Positions 45,184 through 57,718 of a stretch of DNA of 64,000 nt are shown here, one piece after another. Position numbers and translations under genes: made by a program. The DNA is from Buddleja alternifolia (taxonomy: Eukaryota; Streptophyta; Magnoliopsida; Lamiales; Scrophulariaceae). The notes under the pieces were generated by a model. The model ran no database searches and was not told the DNA's origin. It saw nothing but the letters and a program-made list of their open reading frames with translations. The stretch spans positions 13,814,708-13,878,707 of the forward strand of contig CM033391.1 in the NCBI GenBank assembly GCA_019426215.1. The letters run 5' to 3'. The stretch's first letter is position 1. Every line of letters begins with the position of its first letter.

Positions 45184-45540
45184 GAGGTGTTCACGAGCCG
45201 AGCTTGGCAAAATTTTTGGGTTCGAGCTCGAGCTCGAGCTCAGAAAAAAATAATTAATTTTCTTTAATTAATATATATTATTATGAATTTTGTTTTAATA
45301 TATATATATAATTAAATATATTCATCATAAATATTTAATATTTAATAATTAATACATATATAATAGTATAAGATATTATATTATATGTATGTATATAGTA
45401 AAAAATAAATAAAATATTATATGATATATATTATGTTTTTTTTATTCCGGCTCGCTAGCCTTCGAATAAGTATATTTGGGCTCGAGCTCGGCTCGAGCTC
45501 GAGTCGAGCTTTTTTCGAGGCTCGGCTCGTTGCACACCCC
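45184..45540. mobile_element. MITE with GAGCTC-rich subterminal repeats
   Basis: The left end GAGGTGTTCACGAGCCGAGC and the right end GCTCGGCTCGTTGCACACCCC are inverted copies with few mismatches. Each is followed inward by CGAGCTCGAGCTC-type repeats. The direct repeat TACTA flanks it (45179-45183 and 45541-45545). The centre is extremely AT-rich. This type is common in plant genomes; I cannot assign the superfamily with certainty. Confidence 0.75.
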
Positions 45541-45545
45541 TACTA

Positions 45546-46972
45546 ATCACCGCCTCCGCCTCCATGGCTCTCCACCACCACCTTGAGCACGTACCGCTGC
45601 CGCTATCATGCTCCCCATGTTCAGCACTGCCACCCTAGCCTTCATCCACGCCTTTTCTTTAGCATGGCAATCTCCTTCATCGTCTCTCCTTTTGCCGACT
45701 TGCGCTTAATTATAGATGGGTGATAATTATAATAGTTTTTTTTCTTTTTTATCAGAATTAATTGTAATGTGTATTTTTTGTCAAGATGGTATTTGTAATA
45801 AATTATATATAATATTGATTATAAGATGAGATGTATATGTAAGTTTTTTACTTCAAACATCAAGCATTAAGTTACTTATATGATAAAGCTCACTATAAGT
45901 TCTTACAATTATAAAACACAACATAAATATCAATTTCCCATTGTGGATTCTTAACATTACAATCCCCCTTGTACATTCTTAACATTATATTTTAATCCTT
46001 TATCATTTGAAAAATTATATTTAAAACCCTTGGGGTATTTTGGTCATCATGAATGTACAAAATTTTAGGTAAGGGTATTTTCACAAATTCACCAAAGATT
46101 ATGTGATTGACCCCGACATTTTGCTGATCTTCGATGGGTAAATGTAATTTCACATGTTAATGAATAAGCTAATTGTATTTTTAATTATAAGAGTGTAAGT
46201 ATGTGAGTTACACACTTATATATGGTTAAGGTAATTTCAACTCACTGCTTGGGAAGAACTCGACCTCTTGCCATGTGTAGGAACCCACATCCTTTTATGA
46301 TTCAGTTCCTTCAGTGCAAGAATCACCATTTACTTTGTAGGAGTTTAATTACCATGCTTGACAAACTTACCCAGTTAGTGTGTGACCCGTTAAGTGTACT
46401 TATGAGCCAGTAGTAATTACACAATGGTGTGATCGGTGTATTGAACCTGGGTTACAGAAGCGCAATGGAAAGTAAAACAATTAAGAATTTCCATTCAACC
46501 CAAGATGGGTCTGGGTACAGGGACCATCGAGTTCAAAATTAGATAAGACATAGAATTTACCCATTGAATTTCTTTGTGAAAAATTCAATACCCCGTGAGA
46601 TCTTTGCGGTCGCTTTCTACACGCGTGTTCTCGGCCTCAGGGAGATTCCCTTCACCTCTTGCTCATATGTTTCGGTTCCAAACTAGTTATCTTCAGTCTA
46701 AATTCGATAGCGTGATAAACTCCACAACACACCTATAAAGATATCCACACCTTCTAAGAACCCCTCTACGTTTAACAAGTGCTTGCTAAAGACGTAGAGT
46801 ATTTTGGCTAAGTGGAGAAGAGCGTGGGACATTCGTGTATAACTCTAATGTTGAAAGAACTAGAGAAGAGAATACACGGCTTCAAAAACAAATTCAACTA
46901 AGGGATCGATGGCTACTAAGGCTTTTTAAAGCACCAGTATTCACCCCTATGAAGAGTTGGAGTGGTCATGCA
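45546..46972. other. unassigned region, probably with an LTR fragment
   Basis: No gene. From about 46430 (gggttacagaagcgcaatgg) to 46972 the text resembles the inner end of a plant LTR read backwards, but no boundaries or target duplications are visible. 45560-45620 is CCG/CCA-rich. Confidence 0.35.
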
Positions 46973-47554
46973 TGTTGGGATCGAGGTACAAACCCCCGGG
47001 GACGCCAGCGCAGCAGAAGACATATAATTTTAAAATTAAAGCGGCATCTCTGAAATTAGGGCTAGGTAGACATGGTACTATCAGATTCAAAACTATCCTA
47101 GAGATTAGTTTTCACGTGTTTACCTCTTGCCAAAAATCAGCAACGTTTTTTTAAGCAACTCCCTGCTACACCTCTCCAGATCGGTTTGCCCTAGCATCCC
47201 AAGCATTGCGCCTCTAAGTTTATCCACACTTTAGCTCGTACTCTCGATTATCTCCACCAGTGCTAGCAAGGAGAATATCGAATCTTGGCTTATGAAAACT
47301 GGGTAGGAATATATTTTGTGTTCTTCGTACTCAACTCATGAGTTGGAAGAAATATTGTAAAAGAGGTGGAAGAGTTGGAGAGAAAGTATTGAAACTTTAA
47401 ACCTTGTTTTTATCTTAAAAACTTCTTGAGAGAAACTTAAAATTAGTTGAATGAATCATTAATTCAAAAAATAAAACAACCCATACATATATATATATAT
47501 ATATAGGCTACACGTCCACACACACTTACACACTTAGTGTGTGTGTTCACACTT

Positions 47555-47590
<36 letters not shown>

Positions 47591-47733
47591 TATGTTATTT
47601 TATTTAGTTTCCATTCTTTCTCAAACTCTCTTCCTTCATTAATTGGATGTCTTTCCAACTAAAATGATATTTCCATATATTACTAATTAATTAGAATAGA
47701 TCTACCATATATAATATAGGATAGATATATTAA

Positions 47734-47770
<37 letters not shown>

Positions 47771-49050
47771 TAGACTTGGCGAACAAGATAAAAAATCCTC
47801 CACCAAATCTATACATATATACACGCTTACATGCATATATCTATATATATATTTATTTTCTCTTTCACTTATTAATTAATTAGACCACTAATTAATTAAC
47901 TAGTCTTTCCCAATTTAATAATCTAATATTAAATTATAAGACTTTTATCAATTACGACCACTTAATTAATTTATTCCTTTTCTCGATTAATTAATTCCAA
48001 TTAATTAGTCTCTCCATTAATTCATAAAGAATTAATTAGCCAATAGGTACTACACTAAGTATTATGTGTGACCCCTTAGGCTCATTAACAAGTTAACAAT
48101 AAGTCTGTCCATAGGCCAGATTAATTATTTATAATAATTAACTAGGCCTTAGATTAATTTCACCAATTAACCCAAGACACCTATTGGTCATGGTTCGATG
48201 TCTAGCAACGTCGCCACGACTTCCTAGATGTTAACGACAAAAATGCAAACCTCTCCAAATTTTGTTCTTTGTGTGAGTCGAATCCCTTCATCTTTTTCCC
48301 ATCCAAGACCTAGGGTTTGGCGACGGTCGAAACCCTAATAGCCTCGAAAATTATGATTATGTTGGTTCAACTAATGATCCGGTCTTCTAAGCAGGGATCA
48401 CCAATCCCTCTTATAAGACAATGCTCTGGCCAGAGACTTTTCGATCATTCAGTTTTACTCAACAACATAGGAAATACTGGGTACTCGTGACCCTGGATGA
48501 ATCCCCTCTGACTGTCAGTTGTTTCGCTGTAACTACCAGACTATGCTCAACATACACGCTGTATGACTCTCCTGGAGTGCACGTGCATATCAAAGCAGAG
48601 TGGGTAGCACCCTTTGCAATGACATCTTAAGTCTAAGGATTATCTCACACTACGACAACCTAAGGACTCCAAGTTCGACAACACCAACGAGGAATCCTTG
48701 CGGGGCCGTTCAATTCCATAATCTAGTATGAATCTTCATACATGTATTGTCATACAAGGCATCGACAATGGAATGCGTCGACCTTTTAAAAGGGTTACAT
48801 GCATGAACAAGTCTTGACGAGACCAGTGATATCCCACATCTCACAGTCTCTATGATTTGGAACAATATTTAGGATTACGGTCTTTGAGAGCATTCCATAT
48901 ATTTTTCCTGACCGCCTCCCTTAACCATATATAATTCATGGGATTTTTATCTATACTATCACTAGTTATAACAATAAAGAAGCATTCCGTGATGGGTTTG
49001 ATATAATCTAAATGATAAGACTGACATAGTGTTTAATATTCAAGCCAACA
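46973..49050 (-). mobile_element. probable solo LTR, minus strand, ~2.1 kb
   Basis: Read on the minus strand it starts TGTTGGCTTGAATATTAAAC at 49050 and ends CTCGATCCCAACA at 46973, following a GCTGCGCTGGCGTCCCCGGG block, a typical plant LTR ending. It has no coding and carries several TA and CA microsatellites (47487-47770). No primer site or polypurine tract adjoins either end, so it is likely solo. The flanks (ATGCA and GATGG) do not match, so the boundaries or the single-event history are uncertain. Confidence 0.45.
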
Positions 49051-49344
49051 GATGGCTCGCTGGGCACATAACACTTTTAATGCAATGGGTCCACTCTACA
49101 TAGCATGAATAAAAAATAAGGCATAAATAGGACTTCACAAAAAGAACATCATAGTAGGCGTTCACATGACCTTAATTATAATTAGTTTATAAAAATATCC
49201 AAGATATTAATAGGGGTGAAAATATTAACCCATACGAACTGTCTCATTTTCATACTTTTTTAAAAGAAGTTACTTTTACACTTAACCACCTGAAGTCCAA
49301 AAATTTGACATTAACACTATATATTGAGGGCCAAATGATCTTTT

Positions 49345-50673
49345 TGTTGCGTTAATGCCCTCGAATGCCATAGAAGATAGATAAGATGGGGCTTAGTGAT
49401 GTAATTATGAACTCTGTATCTAATAGTAAAAGACATCTTTAGTTGTTTTACATAAATTTTATTGGCATTCATTAGTAGTATGCAACGTATAGTCCATGTA
49501 TGCTAGAGTACACTTTTCATTCCTTATTAGATAAGGGAATAAGCACTGGAAGAGTTCAATACATGTATACTTAATAAGTTCGCAAGTCATAAAATCTCAT
49601 TAGGGCATTGAGACTCGTCAAGACTTGTATGATATAGGCTTTGACATGAGATGTACCAGTTGAACACTATGAGATAGTGGGAGTTTATATTATAGATGTA
49701 CTGATGGGTTCAGTTCACTCGAAAACTACTCACATCAATTTCTTCACATGGTTTTGCACTCTTTGACAGTCAATGATGGAATTGATTAATTGTGATAGGT
49801 ATGCATGAATCTTCGGCCTGAGGTGTCATGTTGAATATATACTTGTGACATCAGGCATGTCATTAGAGTAGTTAGGCCCAATTCACCCTTTGGTGGGGCC
49901 GACCTCGAAGTACGACCTTGATGTGTAAGTATTAGTCTTAACTGATGGCCAAGAGGGGATTCGTTCTCTCCTAAGTGAGCGAGTTCATATCCTATGCCGT
50001 AATGAGTAAGTGTGATCATAAGACTCCGGCTGAATCATTAGAACTCTCTATATTGGATATAGAGGTAGCGTGATGATCTCGACTAATTATTATTCTAGCA
50101 TATGGTCAAGTGTATGAGTTTGATGACTTCATAACTCTTACGTGACTGGGATAAAGAACAAAGGGCTTATACTCATATAGTAATCACAATGGGAAAGGTT
50201 AAGGATAATAAGATCATTCGTTTCAAATGAGTTTCGATATGGGGCACGTCCTGGCTAGGTGTTACCCACATCCTTGGGGTCCTCAACAATGCCATTTGGA
50301 ACGAACATAAAGAGTAGCGCTTTATTGAATCTAGATGAAATTAGGAGAATTGTTTTGCGGGGTGTTTTCAGTATTTGATACCAAAATTAATTTATTAGAT
50401 AAGTTAATAATGACCAATGAATTAATTAAATCATTAGATGATTTTATTAATTTAAATAAAAAATTATTTAATTAATTATTTTCTTGGAAGAGAAAATTGA
50501 TTAATTAATCAGGTAATTTAATTATGGATTAAATATATAAAAATCAAATTAGAAGAGCCATGACTCGTCTTATTTTGGTTTTTAGGTTTTGTTTTGACTT
50601 GTGATATAAATATTACTTTAAGTCAAAACCTAGGTCATAACACAAGTTACAACACACAAGCCAAAACATAAAA

Positions 50674-50710
<37 letters not shown>

Positions 50711-51026
50711 ACCCTTCCCTCTCTCTCTCCCTCTCCTCTAGCCATCTTCATCAAGAGAAAAAGAGCAAGGTTTTTCATCAATATTTCTGCCTGGTGATTC
50801 AGAGGTGGTGGTATATTCATCACTCCGGGTCAGAAATCAAGAAGGTGATTATTCCACCAGTGCTTTAGGAGCTTTGGGGATAGTTTCTAACCACTTCGCT
50901 ACAAAGAGTAGAGTGAATCTAACTTTCTTTTTATTATATGCATTAAATCTAGATTGATCCTTTAGTTGGGAAATCTAAAAATATTTGTTATATCATTTTT
51001 GCTGCTTTCTTTTTAGTTTCCCAACA
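49345..51026 (+). mobile_element. solo LTR, recurrent long-LTR family, copy 3
   Basis: It starts TGTTGCGTTAATGCCCTCGA and ends TTTCCCAACA. CTTTT (49340-49344) and CTTTG (51027-51031) form a near-perfect 5-bp duplication. It shares the family blocks with 5943-7593 (cactggaag, cttgtatgat, agagtagttag, acccacat). A CT-rich tract lies at 50675-50735. No internal region follows, so it is solo. It sits inside the inverted-repeat element. Confidence 0.75.
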
Positions 51027-51036
51027 CTTTGGTTAT

Positions 51037-51184
51037 TGTTAAATATAGTATATCATATCTTTCCATGTATGTTTATCTCTTTCCATGTATATAGATTAGG
51101 GTTTCTTGTTTGCCAAGACTATTGTACTTATACATACTTCATGAATAATACAAAGCAACCTACGGGGTTTTATATAATCTAACA
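51037..51184 (+). repeat. 5' LTR of copia element B
   Basis: TGTTAAATATAG to ATCTAACA, 148 bp. It contains a repeated CTTTCCATGTAT motif. The only difference from the 3' LTR is a C/T at the 'tatacata' site. Confidence 0.95.
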
Positions 51185-51195
51185 TGGTATCAGCC
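51185..51195 (+). promoter_or_regulatory. primer binding site of copia element B (tRNA-Met)
   Basis: TGGTATCAGCC follows the LTR directly. The match to the tRNA-Met complement is good for nine bases and then diverges. Confidence 0.85.
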
Positions 51196-51417
51196 TAAAA
51201 GGATTCTTTCTCTCATCCTCACGATCCTACTCGTCTTCCCCCTCCCTCAAAGTCGCCGGCACCCCGCGTCACGCCGTTCTTCCACTCAAACAGCCTCCTA
51301 CCTGCGGCTCTCTTCTTCTCTCTCACTTTGGACGGTTCTTCCTCTTTCACTCACGGTAAGTGCTGGTCTTATATATTCTATATCTCGTTTCTTTCCTCTT
51401 TCTTTCTCGTTATCGTT

Positions 51418-52670
51418 ATGACCGATCCCACAGCCCCAAACCCGCCTAATCCTCCCACCAATCCCATATCTCACCCTGCTTACGCCGTCAATACGGTCTT
51501 TCCTCTCTTTAATTTTAAACTTTGTGAAGAAGACCCCCGTTTTAGGTTGTGGAAAACTATATTTTCTGATATATGTCTAAGCTATCGAGTTCTTGGCCAT
51601 ATTAATGGCTCGTCTTTACCAAAATCCAACGATGATGAAGATTGATTTTCACTCGATTCCAAAATCAAAACTTGGATTTATAATTCTGTTGATGCGAGTC
51701 TTCTTGATAGTGTTAGTACCGATGGTCATACTTCCAAACAAATATGGGATAATTTGCATTCATTTTTTTACCAATAATAAACCCTCCCGGTGTTTGCACC
51801 TTCAAGAAAAATTTCGTAACTTGAAAAAGGGCAACTTATCTATCTCCGATTATTGTCGTGATATGAAACGTATTTTTGAAAATCTAAAATATGTCGATAA
51901 TTCTATTTCGGACCAAGAACTGGTCCTCCAAATTCTTTACAATCTCCCCGACTCCTACAAAAACATTATTGATGTAATTACAAACAAAACCCCCTTTCCT
52001 AACTTCTCTCAAGCCTGAAATATGCTACTTCTCCATGAAAACCGTGAACACCACATACCTGCTCCTTTAAACAATTCTGATTCCTCCACTCTTCTTTATT
52101 CCCAATCCAACTCTCGTAATGATAACGGTTGAGGTCGAGGATGGGGCCGAGGTCGGAATTTCGGCCGTGGCTCATACCGTGGTGGAGGTCCAGGCGGACA
52201 CTCCAATTATGGAGCCCAAAATAATTTTAATTTTTCTCAAAACTCAACTCACTTTTGTAATCAGCATGCAGGCCCACAACAACCGGCCCAATATTCTTCT
52301 TATCCTCATGTAGGTCCAGCAGCTCCCTTTTCGCAGCAACAGGCCCACTTCTCCAATTATGGATCGTCAAGCCCAGCAGCCAACTTCCAGCACTCTTCAG
52401 TCAGCGGCCCATCAACGCCTTCTTCATTCTCTGGTGGACCAGGCCTCCTCGGCCCATTCCTGTAATCGCAACCCATCTACTCGGCTGCCACTTACCCACA
52501 CTCTGCCGGCCCCACCCCTACTGAATTTGGGCCGCCTCCACTCCAACAAACATGCCCACATCACCACCAGGCCTTCTTTGCCCCTCATTCAACTCCTGGG
52601 CAACTCACACATGCAAATCACTCCGCACCACCCGCTCAACCCACCGAGCTTGCTTCACTGTTCTCTTCAA
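51418..52670 (+). pseudogene. copia B gag
   Basis: ATG at 51418 starts MTDPTAPNPPNPPTNPI. The gag core includes FPLFNFKLCEEDPRFRLWKT, then IWDNLHSFF and LKKGNLSISDYCRDMKRIFE. Stops: TGA at 51643 (a Trp codon in the family), TGA at 52016, TGA at 52130 and TAA at 52463. A T-run near 51763 shifts the frame from 1 to 2. The C-terminal part is a Gly/Arg-rich segment (GRGWGRGRNFGRGSYRGGG) followed by a Gln/Pro/Ser-rich region, with no CX2CX4HX4C knuckle. It runs directly into the protease in the same frame. Confidence 0.8.
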
Positions 52671-55600
52671 TGAATGTTCAACCACCTGATGACAATTGGT
52701 ACATGGATACCGGGGCAAGTGCTCATATGACTTCTTATCCAGGTAATCTTAAGTTTTTCGCACCTTGTGAATTATCTAAATATATAATGGTTGGAAATGG
52801 TGCTGTGCTCCCTGTCTCCCATATTGGTCAATCCTCTTTTCCTTCTCCTTCCTCCCCTCTTCGTCTTAATGATATTTTAGTCTCCCCAAAGTTAGTTAAA
52901 AATCTTATCTCTGTGAGAAAGTTTACTTGTGATAACAATTGTTCTATTGAGTTTGATCCGTTTGGCTTTTCTGTGAAGGATCTTCCAACGGGCACTAGTC
53001 TTTTTCGCAGTGAAAGTCAAGGTGATCTCTACCCAGTCATTCCATCCGCTCTCAACCTGTCCTCCCACGCCGTCAACCTCGCTGCCACCTCTCCTCTCAT
53101 CTGGCATCGACGTGTCGGTCACCCTGGCGATTCTGTTTTTAAGTTTTTGTCTTCTAGAAATTTCATTAATTGTCAACCTAGTAATTCTTCTTTATGTCAC
53201 GCTTGTCAGTTAGGAAAGCATCGTAGGCTTCCTTTTAGTTCTTCTAATTCTCGTACTTCATCTATTTTTAAGCTTATTCACTCTGGTTTGTGGTCATCTC
53301 CTGTTTTAAGTACTAATGGTTTTCGTTACTATATTATTTTTTTGGATGATTTTTCACATTTTTTAAGGGTTTTTCCTCTTTGTGCTAAATCTGATATTTT
53401 TAATGTTTTTACAACTTTTCATACTTATGTCAAAACTCAATTTAAAATAACCATTAAGGCCTTTCAGTGTGATCATGGTCAGGAATTTGACAATACCACT
53501 TTTCAACATTTTTTTCAAACCAACGGTATTCAATTTCACTTTTCGTGTCCTCACACTTCTCAACAAAATGGTAAAGCCGAACGTACCCTTCGCTCTATAA
53601 ATAATATTATTCGCACTCAAATTTTTCAAGCACAACTTCCCGCCTCTTTTTGGGTTGAAGCTTTGCACATGGCATGTCATCTCCTTAATCTCCTACCCAC
53701 CACAACCCTCTCTTGTCGTACCCCATTCAAATTTTTTTTTAACACTTTTCCCTCTTACTCTCATCTTCGTGTTTTTGGGTGTTTATGCTACCCGAATCTA
53801 TCTTCCACTTCACCCATAAACTTGCTCCGCGTTCCTAAGCTTGCATATTTCTCGGATATCCGGCGAATCATCGTGGTTACCACTGTCTCGACCTTACCTC
53901 TAACAAAATTATTTTATCTCGTCACGTTGTCTTTGATGAATCGGTTTTTCCCTACTCCTCTTTCCATCACTCCGCGCCATCTTCGGAATATGACTTTCTC
54001 ATGCCTGATGATGATGCCGACCCACCTCTTCAGCTTCGACGTACCTTTCTTCATGATACACCGACCACATCCAACGAACCACCACCCCTTCCTCTGCCCG
54101 CTTCTCCTCCAGCCGCCCCCAATGGTCACTCCATGATTACTCGCTCAAAATCTGGTATTATTCATCCTCGTCAAATTCTTAATCTCTCTACTTCCACCTT
54201 TATGGCTCCTATTCCCTGCTCTTATATTCAGGCACATCAAAATCCCTCTTGGCAAGCTGCTATGGACGCCGAACTCTAGGCTCTCCACTCCAATGGCACT
54301 TGGGGTCTCGTTCCTTGTCCTTCTAATGTTATTCTCGTCGGGTCCAAATGGATTTTTCGTCATAAGTTTCGCTCTGAAGGTTCTCTTAAACGCTATAAAG
54401 CTCGTCTCATTGCTCAAGGTTTCTCACAACAACCTGGTCTCGACTATGATGAAACTTTAAATCACGTAGTCAAACCCACCACCATCCGCACTGTTTTAAG
54501 TCTTGCCGTCTCTCGTTCCTGGCCTATCCATCAATTGGACGTTAAAAATGCTTTTCTTCACGGTAATCTTTCTGAGGTCGTCTTTATGAAACAGTTGCCC
54601 GGTTATACCGACCCCTCTCACCCTCATCACGTTTGTCGTCTCAAGAAAGCTCTATATGGGCTTAAGCAAGCTCCTCGCACTTGGTACCATCTCTTTGCAT
54701 CTTATATCTCTTCCATTGGTTTTGTCAGCAGTAAAGCGGATACTTCTCTCTTTATTCTTCACCAATCTACTCACACTGCCTATCTACTTCTCTATGTCGA
54801 TGATATTATCTTAACCGCCTTTTCTACCACGTTACTATCTCGTCTCACTCAACTTCTTTCCTCGGAGTTCTCCATGACCGATCTTGGCTCTCTTCATTAT
54901 TTTCTTGGCATTTCTGTCTCTCGTTCCATCAACGGTCTCCATCTCTCTCAATCAAAATTTGCTACTGAAATTCTCGATCGTGCATCTATGTCTTCCTGTA
55001 ACCCTTGCGCTATTCCTGTTGACACTAACTCTAAGCTTCCTTCTTCTGGTCTACCTATTCCCAATGCCACCTTATATCGTAGTCTTGTGGGCGCCTTACA
55101 GTATCTCACTATCACTCGTCCCCGACATTACCTACGCCGTTCAACAAATCTGTCTTTTCATGCACGATCCCTGACTTCCACATTTTAATGCTCTCAAACG
55201 TATTCTTCGTTACATCAAACGCAAACTCTCGCACTCTCTCCATATTCGTCCTTCTTCCTCATCTAGTCTCATTGCCTACTCTGACGCCGACTGGGCTGGT
55301 TGCCCTGACACGTGGCGTTCCACGTCTGGCTACTGTGTTTTCTTAGGCGATAATCTCATTTCTTAGTCGTCAAAGCGACAACATGTTGTTTCTCGGTCTA
55401 GTGCTGAAGCTGAGTATCGTGGTGTTGCCAATGCTGTTGCTGAAACTTCTTGGCTCAGAAATCTTTTACTCGAGTTACTTTGTCCTCTCCCACGTGCCAC
55501 TATTGTGTATTGTTATAATATCAGTTCAATTTTTATGTCTTCTAATCCTGTACAACACCAAAGAACCAAACATATTGAAATAGATATTCATTTTGTGCGT

Positions 55601-55759
55601 GAACGTGTTGCTATGGGTGAAGTTCGTGTGCTACATGTCCCGTCATCTCACCAATTTGCAGATATTTTTACCAAAGGACTTCCATCACAACTTTTCTTCG
55701 ATTTTCGATCCAGTCTCAACATACGAGAGCCTCCCGTTTTGACTGCGGGGGAGTGTTAA
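52671..55759 (+). pseudogene. copia B pol: protease, integrase, RT, RNase H
   Basis: Protease DTGA is at 52706-52717. The integrase zinc part has WHRRVGHPG and CHACQLGKHRR, and the catalytic part has LDDFSHFLRVFP, CDHGQEFDN and SQQNGKAERTLR. A frameshift near 53835 moves coding to frame 1. RT: GSKWIFRHKFRSEGSLKRYK, HQLDVKNAFLHG and YVDDIILT at 54793-54804. An extra C near 55120 returns coding to frame 2 for RNase H (SDADWAGCPDTWRSTSGY, SSAEAEYRG, ADIFTKGLP). Stops: TAG at 54277, TGA at 55171 and TAG at 55364. Coding ends at 55759, just inside the 3' LTR. Confidence 0.9.
55741..55753 (+). promoter_or_regulatory. polypurine tract of copia element B
   Basis: The G-rich gactgcgggggag immediately precedes the 3' LTR, the priming site for plus-strand DNA. 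It resembles the tract of copia A at about 1810-1817. Confidence 0.8.
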
Positions 55760-55901
55760 ATATAGTATATCATATCTTTCCATGTATGTTTATCTCTTTC
55801 CATGTATATAGATTAGGGTTTCTTGTTTGCCAAGACTATTGTACTTATATATACTTCATGAATAATACAAAGCAACCTACGGGGTTTTATATAATCTAAC
55901 A
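55754..55901 (+). repeat. 3' LTR of copia element B
   Basis: 148 bp, TGTTAAATATAG to ATCTAACA, preceded by the polypurine tract gactgcgggggag. GTTAT follows. Confidence 0.95.
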
Positions 55902-56674
55902 GTTATCTTGTTCCCATTTTTTTCAACGTCACGCCAAAACTCTGGTGAACTATCCCTCCACCACCACCGCCACCACTGCAACTTGACACCAAACACTCCA
56001 ACACACCACTAAGACATCACACCTCACATAATATCAAACCTGAATCTGGACGGATCTTGCTGGCGGCAAAGGCAGAGGAAGATCTACAATGATACGGTGG
56101 CGATGGTGGTTAGCAGAGGCGATGGTGTGGCATGGGTGCGAGAATGGCAATATTGTGAAGTGAGAGGCGCGATGGTGTTTGGTGGAAGTAGACGATGGCG
56201 GTGGTGACCGAATGATGGTGGTTTTGGGTGTTTGATGTTAGGTGGCAATGGGGGGACGGTGGTGGAGGTGGGACGCCGACGGTGGTGGTGTTGGTGCAAT
56301 TGCAATTTGTGGTGGGGCGTGGGCTGCGGTAGTTGGTGGTGTCGATGGCAGTGAAGTGGGTGGTGGTCATAGAGTGGTAGTTGGTGGTGCCGAGGGTGGT
56401 GGAGGTATGTGAGTGATGGTTGGTGGTGGAGAATGAAGAAGCAAAATAAAAATTTTAATTTTCTGTGAAAAATAAATAAAAAAATAATTTAATTCAAAAG
56501 CGAGGGGTAATTCAATCTTTTGACCCCCATATATGGCAAAAAGTCAAATTTTGTGGATTTTAGGTGGTAAATGTGTGCATTTCATGAACTTCAAGTGGTA
56601 AGTGTAAAAAAATAAAGTTTCTTTAGAAAAGTGTGAAAACGAGTATAGGTCGGATGAATAAATATTTTTACCCC

Positions 56675-57500
56675 AATTAATTATTATTCTCTAAAACATG
56701 GTGTAAACATAATATATGAAAACAAAGAAAACTCCCTAGATTTTTACTTTCTTGCATCAATGCACAAATTATCCATCTTCAATAAATGAAGTTGGAGTCT
56801 TTATATCTCTTTCTTCCTTCCTTAAATATGGAGAGTGTCTTAAGGTTAAGAAGATGCTGAAAGTATGAAGTCTCATTGAAGATAATCCCAGCTTTTTATA
56901 ATTTTCCTTTACCAACAAACACCACAAATTTGATTCATTAATGCTACATTGTTGGCTTAACTCAGCTGAATGTTGCGGCTTTGATTCATTAACTTCATGG
57001 TGTTAAATTATATCTTGAATTTCGTGGATTTAAATGTCACGGTGATGGCTTCTCGACTTGCAACAATGTGACTTTGGCTTGTTTAAATGAAATGAAATTG
57101 TCTTGTATTTCATTTCAAGTTTAGACGGACTTCATTTTTCAACTTTTATGCGCAAATCACATTTTCATTTTCTAAGACAAAATATGACCATATTAAAGTA
57201 CATTGTATGATAAATTCAATCAGAAACCAACCAAAACTAATTAAATCTAAAGTGTAAAATAGTTAGAATGTAATTATGTCACGTGCTGAGAGAGGTAAAC
57301 TACCGAGTTATGACTGAGATGAATTAAGAACTCTGATTCACGTACACTGCAAATGAGGTATCTTGTTCTTGATCACAAGTGCACACTATTAAGTCCACAA
57401 ACCCTAATGGTATATCTCATATTATCTTCCAAATATCCTGATATGTCCAAGGCACGAATATTTAACTGTGTTTTAAAATAATGAATCACATGATCCTAAG
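56675..57500. other. unassigned AT-rich spacer
   Basis: No gene or repeat recognised. The LINE relic starts near its end. Confidence 0.5.
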
Positions 57501-57718
57501 ATGAACTTCACCCATCTAGCTGAAATAGTATTCCGGCCAATTCTGGCGTATCATCCTTTGCAACATTATTTACAAACGCACTTCCCAAACTATTGCAAAT
57601 AGGCTTAAAGCTTACTCCCAACCATCATCTCATAATCTCAACCAACTTGATTCCCTAGGCGCATCTTTATGATAATATTCTCCATATTATGAGATTAATA
57701 ATGTTTTAAAACATAAGA

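Larger units (their letters stand above)
51037..55901 (+). mobile_element. Ty1/copia element B, complete with LTRs and TSD
   Basis: 4865 bp with 148-bp LTRs that differ at one position, bounded by exact GTTAT repeats (51032-51036 and 55902-55906). Order: LTR, tRNA-Met primer site, gag, protease, integrase, RT, RNase H, polypurine tract, LTR, all in copia order. The very short LTR suggests the Ale/Retrofit lineage. Despite near-identical LTRs the coding region has at least seven stops and three frameshifts, so it is inactive. Confidence 0.95.
49213..56674. mobile_element. inverted-repeat element (~0.9 kb) split by two later insertions
   Basis: The left arm (49213-49344: GGGGTGAAAATATTAACCC, CTTAACCACCTGAAGTCC) is an inverted copy of the right arm (about 56515-56674: GGACTTCA-like GAACTTCAAGTGGTAAGTG, AATATTTTTACCCC). 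Taking out the solo LTR (49345-51026) and the copia element (51037-55901) leaves ~905 bp. The inner part (55950-56440) is rich in GGTGG/CCACC triplets without a believable gene. No clear target duplication (GATATTAATA against AATTAATTAT), so the superfamily is open; Mutator-like is possible. Confidence 0.65.

Noticed and set aside
46222..48630. Short open frames at 46222, 46835 and 48421
   Set aside because: No family resemblance; they lie in or next to a probable solo LTR.
56084..56370. His/Thr/Pro-rich minus-strand frames
   Set aside because: Low-complexity GGT/GTG repeat DNA inside the inverted-repeat element; two overlapping frames are equally open.
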